Assembly (NCBI GenBank): GCA_034509925.1
Contig: CM067527.1
Span: 12,001,001-12,065,000 of the forward strand
Reading direction: 5' to 3'
From: Hirudinaria manillensis
Lineage: Eukaryota > Annelida > Clitellata > Hirudinida > Hirudinidae
Length of the DNA: 64,000 bases
The position numbers were made by a program, and so were the translations under genes. Each line of letters begins with the position of its first letter. Within the stretch, counting starts at the first letter, position 1. This document shows, piece by piece, positions 60,368 to 64,000 of this stretch. A model generated the notes under the pieces. The model worked only from the letters and a program-made list of their open reading frames with translations. It searched no databases and had not been told where the DNA came from.

Positions 60368-63300
60368 CATCATCATCATCATCGCTATAATCCAACATCG
60401 TGGCCATCTGCCATCTTCATCATGAACTCCAGTTTCCGCACGCCATTGCGATTCTAATCAGTTGAAAGCTCAAAGCAAACACGACATTATACACCGTCCT
60501 CATTTCACCTTTATCGTCTTCATCAACATCTTCATCATCATCGTCGTCGTCGTCTTCATCTTCATCATCATCATCAGCGTCGTCATCATCATCTTCGACA
60601 AAATCACTTGAAAGTTCAAAGCAAAGGCTAAACAATACATGTATATCGACCTCGTTGCACCTTCATCATCATCGTCGTCGTCGTCGTCACCTCCGACAAA
60701 GACCTCAAGCATCACTATCATCATCGACCTTCTCGAAACCCATCAATTTTCGACTCCAATTTAAACTCGGACAAAGCCAAAGATAGCCGCTCGGAAATCC
60801 CTAAAGAAACCGAAAGTTGTACTGATCTACGACCATAGCCTCCCTATCTATGGCTATCCCTCTATGACCGGTGGACTCGAGTTGAAATCGCGGCACGAAG
60901 CTTCAAACATGATTTGTTGCGGAGCCTTAACGACAAAGATGACAAACTCTTCACGCTGATCCTAACCCCTTTAGGACTTGCTATTCAGAGGGCATGATGC
61001 ACTCTGGCTCGGATTTTAGTACTGGCGAGGGGTCAGAAAGATGCCCAGGACTAGAGAGAGATTTGACCTCGATGTCTGCTATCGATGAGTCTTGGAGTCT
61101 TTCAAAAAAAAACAAACAAAATCGATAGCTCTAAGAACGTTTTCAGAAAATGGAAAAGCTGATTTTTAAGTCTTTTCCTAGTTTCGAATTATCCGAGTTA
61201 TTTTGCTAAATAACTTGTGATAGTCCATCCATTTATACCTCCATTCATTCATTTATACATTCATTCATCCATCCATCCATCCATCCATCCATCCATCCAT
61301 CCATCCATCCATCCATCCATCCATCCATCCATCCATCCATCCATTCATTCATTCATTCTTTCATCCATCCATCCATCCATTCGTCCGTCCACCTATCAAT
61401 CCATCGTTCCACTCTTCCATCCATCCATCTCATCGTCTTACTATTCAGGATCAGGTCAATAAGGACGATAGGAAAAATGATGAGATTCGTCAAGAGGACG
61501 AAGAGAATGGCAGCCTCGCACGGAACCCAAGTTCAAGGTCGAATCAATCCCGAAATGGAAACTGCCAGTTGCAGTGAGTGCATCAATAGTATCTTTGCAG
61601 TCGCTTAGTTTCACTTAGTCATCACTATCATCACTATCATCACTGTCATCATCGTCGTCGTCGTCATCATCACCAGAAGCTCATGTTTTATTCATGGACC
61701 TGAGTCTACTCTCAGTGAATGGAACCGGACAATAACAAATTGCCCCTCACGTTGACGACGATCCGTGATGATGATGACAATGATGCTAGCGATGATGATG
61801 ATGATGTTTTCATACTAGCAATGCTCCTCACCTGTATCCCTACGAGTCACGTGCCCAAAATTGACCTCTGGAGAACTTAATTAAGAGGTTTCTGATGATC
61901 CGTCGGCCAACCTCCATGACCTCGGTTCAACCCTAAGCTCTGAATAATCTGCCTACGCAGTCCCCTTTCGTAGTTTCTTTACGTTCTGCCGTGTTTACCT
62001 TGTTCTGTATTATGTAAATATGTTTATATTTGGTAGCCTCCAAACTCTTACCTGGATCCGTATTTATGTTTATAAGTGACTTGGATATTTGCATCTCTTC
62101 ATCAGTTTCCTTGCTCCTTCTCTAAAGTCTCAATATCTTTTTCCGATGACAGGGATTCCATGCAAATGCACAATTGAGATCCATAGAGATGCACAATATT
62201 ATAGACTTCGTAGGTAACTTATGTTTTCTTAAAATATTATCCTCGGTTTATATTTATTAAGGTTTTCCTAATTGTTCCCAACACCTTGATGACCATTTTA
62301 AAGGCCTCTTGGAATCCGGATGACAAAGACGCTTTTATGGACAATTATATTTTAAATCCTTCCTTTCTTAAGATCACCTCAGGTTTTTATCATTTGCTTC
62401 AACCCTGGCCTCTCCACAAAATAATAATCTTTTCCTGCAATAACAACCTCGCTTTTATCATCACTGAATGTCATGTGTCATCCATTCTGACCGTCCATAA
62501 AGAAAGTCTCTAATCTTTATGTCTAATGCAGCATGTTCGGACATCCATCTCCGCATTTAGCTCGTCTTTGTGTCACAGGCAAACCTCACCGATGCTGATG
62601 GAATTCCAAACTCAAAATCATTTACGAATTCATTACGATTGGCAAGGAAGATCAATCGCTGAACCTCGATGTAGTCTTTTCCAAAACCAATTGAAGATCT
62701 TTTGCCTCCAGTTCAGTCTTTTGGTCACAAAATTATATCCATAATTATCATATCCATAATTATTATACACATAATTACTCATACCCATGATATTATGATA
62801 CACATAATATCTATTATGATAAACATAATATAAACTATTATTAGTTTATATCCATGATATTATGATACACATAATATCCATTATGATACACATAATAGCT
62901 TATATCCATGATATTATGATACATATAATAGTTTATATCCATGATATTATGATACACATAATAGCTTATATCCATGATATTATGATACACATGATATCCA
63001 TTATGATACACATAATAACTTATATCCATGATATTATGATACACATAATATCCATTATTATACACATAATAGCTTATATCCATGATTAATTATTATACAC
63101 ATAATTACTTATAATTACCCATTTTGCTTCGTTTTCAATCATTAAAGACTACTCTTGCTTAACAACAACTTCGTGCAGAGATTCCTGAAAGGCAAACATT
63201 AAATAATTCATATACACTGATTGTCCATTATCGAGTTGTTCGGTGTTCTAATGTAGATTACAAAATAATATAAATAATAAAAAATATAAATACAAAATAA

Positions 63301-63700
63301 GTTAAATATAATAATAATAATGATAATAATAACAATAACAATAATAATAATAATAATAATAATGATAATAATAGTAATAATAATTACAATGATAATAATA
63401 ATAATGATAATAATAATAATAATTATAATGATAATAATATTAATAATAATGAAAGAATAAGTTAACAATAGTAATAAATTACTATAAAATCCAATAAAAA
63501 CATTCAAAAGTGAAACAGAGAGTTTATTAGTCGGGCAAGGAGCTTAGATAATTAGATTTAAGCCATTATTTTACGTGTTTTTGTAGAATTATTTACGAAA
63601 ATGTTTGTTTTTTCTTAGGCGGGGAATCGGAAGCAATGGCAAGCGGTGATGAAAACCAAACTGACGGAATCTGGAATGAGTCATTGAAACGAGCGTTGAC
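56997..63700 (+). CDS. OTOF: Otoferlin-type ferlin, 5' part (C2A domain and linker)
   Basis: Ferlins are large tail-anchored proteins with several C2 domains that act in calcium-regulated vesicle fusion. Seven exons are proposed: 56997-57075, 58502-58560, 59373-59461, 59675-59774, 59859-60118, 61449-61573 and 63619-63700. The gene runs past the right edge. The first four encode a C2A domain of the otoferlin subfamily: [84 protein letters not shown] and DDNN. As in vertebrate otoferlin C2A, the first loop is short and lacks the usual aspartates. Exons 5-7 form the C2A-C2B linker (for example [18 protein letters not shown]). They are supported by phase fit and are less certain, especially the last two. 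The sixth exon may start six bases later. Intron 4 (84 bp) is in frame without stops. The remaining C2 domains and membrane anchor lie outside the window. Confidence 0.85.
57082..57720. repeat. (GATG)n tetranucleotide array in ferlin intron 1
   Basis: About 640 bp of GAATG and GGATG-phased tetranucleotides begin 7 bp after the donor of ferlin exon 1. The long frames through it (WMDG on plus, IHPS on minus) are artefacts. Confidence 0.97.
58565..58862. repeat. Triplet microsatellites in ferlin intron 2
   Basis: A GATGAT/GACGAC array at 58565-58645 starts 5 bp after the donor of exon 2. An ATC/GTC array lies at 58770-58862. More triplet (AAC/GAC) and CATC tetranucleotide runs follow at 59014-59085 and 59240-59345. 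Confidence 0.85.
60140..60720. repeat. Cluster of ATG, AAT and ATC arrays in ferlin intron 5
   Basis: GATGAT runs at 60143-60200, (AAT)n at 60305-60366, then TCA/TCG triplets at about 60515-60600 and 60662-60690. The segment between repeats the phrase GAAAGCTCAAAGCAAA...ACACGACATTATACA.CG in diverged form (60464-60500 and 60610-60655), hinting at an older tandem duplication. Confidence 0.7.
61259..61420. repeat. (CATC)n tetranucleotide array
   Basis: CATC units with CATT and CGTC variants lie just upstream of the proposed ferlin exon 6. Confidence 0.92.
61574..62734. other. Ferlin intron 6, left part; no exon recognised
   Basis: Triplet runs occur at 61620-61670 and 61760-61806. The rest is unique sequence without a convincing open frame. 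Between the proposed exons 6 and 7 no C2B-like segment was seen. Confidence 0.35.
62735..63110. repeat. AT-rich minisatellite with palindromic units
   Basis: Two unit types alternate. A 33-bp unit contains TTATATCCATGATATTATGA followed by TACACATAAT. A 21-bp unit reads ATCCATTATGATACACATAAT. Both contain ATTATGATACACATAAT, which can partly fold on itself. Confidence 0.9.
63309..63455. repeat. (AAT)n-rich array
   Basis: Impure AAT repeats interrupted by GAT and CAA, in the same ferlin intron. Confidence 0.85.
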
Positions 63701-63713
63701 GTTAGTGACGTTA

Positions 63714-63882
63714 TCCTCATCGTCGTCGTCATCATCATCATCATCATCGTCGTTATCCTCATCGTCGTCATCGTCATCACCGCCATCATCATCGTCGTCA
63801 TTATAATCGTCGTCGTCATCGTCATCATTATCATTGTCGTCAATGATGACGTTATCATCATGATCATTATCATCATCATCAG
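63714..63882. repeat. (ATC/GTC)n triplet array at the right edge
   Basis: A compound triplet array starts 14 bp after the proposed donor of ferlin exon 7. The last 120 bp of the window hold nothing recognisable. Confidence 0.85.
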
Positions 63883-64000
63883 CGCAGACCACCAGCCAGT
63901 CTCCTCCTTTTATAATGAGCTTCCTATTGTTCGAATGATAAATGTCACGTCATTGTCATTATTATGGAATAAAAATTGTTTTTAAAAACAATTATAAATA

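Overview
The window is animal (metazoan) nuclear DNA. It is AT-rich and its genes have many short introns (roughly 70 bp to 2 kb, nearly all GT-AG). Simple-sequence arrays such as (AAT)n, (ATC)n, (TAAA)n, (TCAC)n and (GATG)n fill introns and spacers. Codon use, gene content and the bilaterian-specific families fit an invertebrate. A lophotrochozoan, perhaps an annelid or leech, is my guess only; nothing in the window proves it. No tRNA, rRNA, CRISPR or prokaryote-like operon was seen. Gene models were built by joining exons whose phases and splice sites agree. Every complete model sums to a multiple of three.

Layout, left to right. 1-9.2 kb, minus: a full-length eIF4G (1576 aa). 10.3-11.9 kb, plus: PDE6D prenyl-binding protein. 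13.0-13.4 kb, minus: an unassigned ORF that may be broken. 14.4-19.7 kb, minus: ANKRD13 with ankyrin repeats and four ubiquitin-interacting motifs. It is head-to-head with RGP1 (20.1-23.0 kb, plus). 24.8-31.1 kb, minus: FUT8 copy A. 32.9-33.1 kb: an orphan C-type lectin exon. 33.7-34.4 kb, minus: an intronless UBE2Z-like E2 enzyme. 36.0-37.2 kb, plus: a secreted lectin. 37.3-37.6 kb: a relic of the FUT8 first coding exon. 38.1-41.8 kb, minus: FUT8 copy B. 42.5-46.6 kb, plus: a second eIF4G without the C-terminal W2 domain. 47.4-47.7 kb, minus: a small two-exon gene of unknown function. 48.8-55.0 kb, plus: an aspartyl/asparaginyl beta-hydroxylase (ASPH) family gene. It has a huge acidic exon, and its predicted iron ligands are replaced. 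57.0 kb to the right edge, plus: the 5' part of an otoferlin-type ferlin.

The genes are unrelated housekeeping or secretory-pathway genes and do not form a pathway. Two families are locally duplicated (FUT8/lectin and eIF4G), so 24-47 kb is a duplication-rich block. FUT8 (Golgi core fucosylation), ASPH (ER), RGP1 (Golgi Rab6 GEF), ANKRD13 (endosomal ubiquitin sorting) and ferlin (vesicle fusion) all act in membrane traffic. I read no functional linkage into that.

The most notable observations are: (i) the ASPH-family protein appears to be a pseudoenzyme; (ii) the second eIF4G ends three residues after the point where an intron begins in the first, and so lacks W2; (iii) fragmented copies of FUT8 and lectin exons mark duplication breakpoints; (iv) one FUT8 copy carries a probable GC-AG intron.
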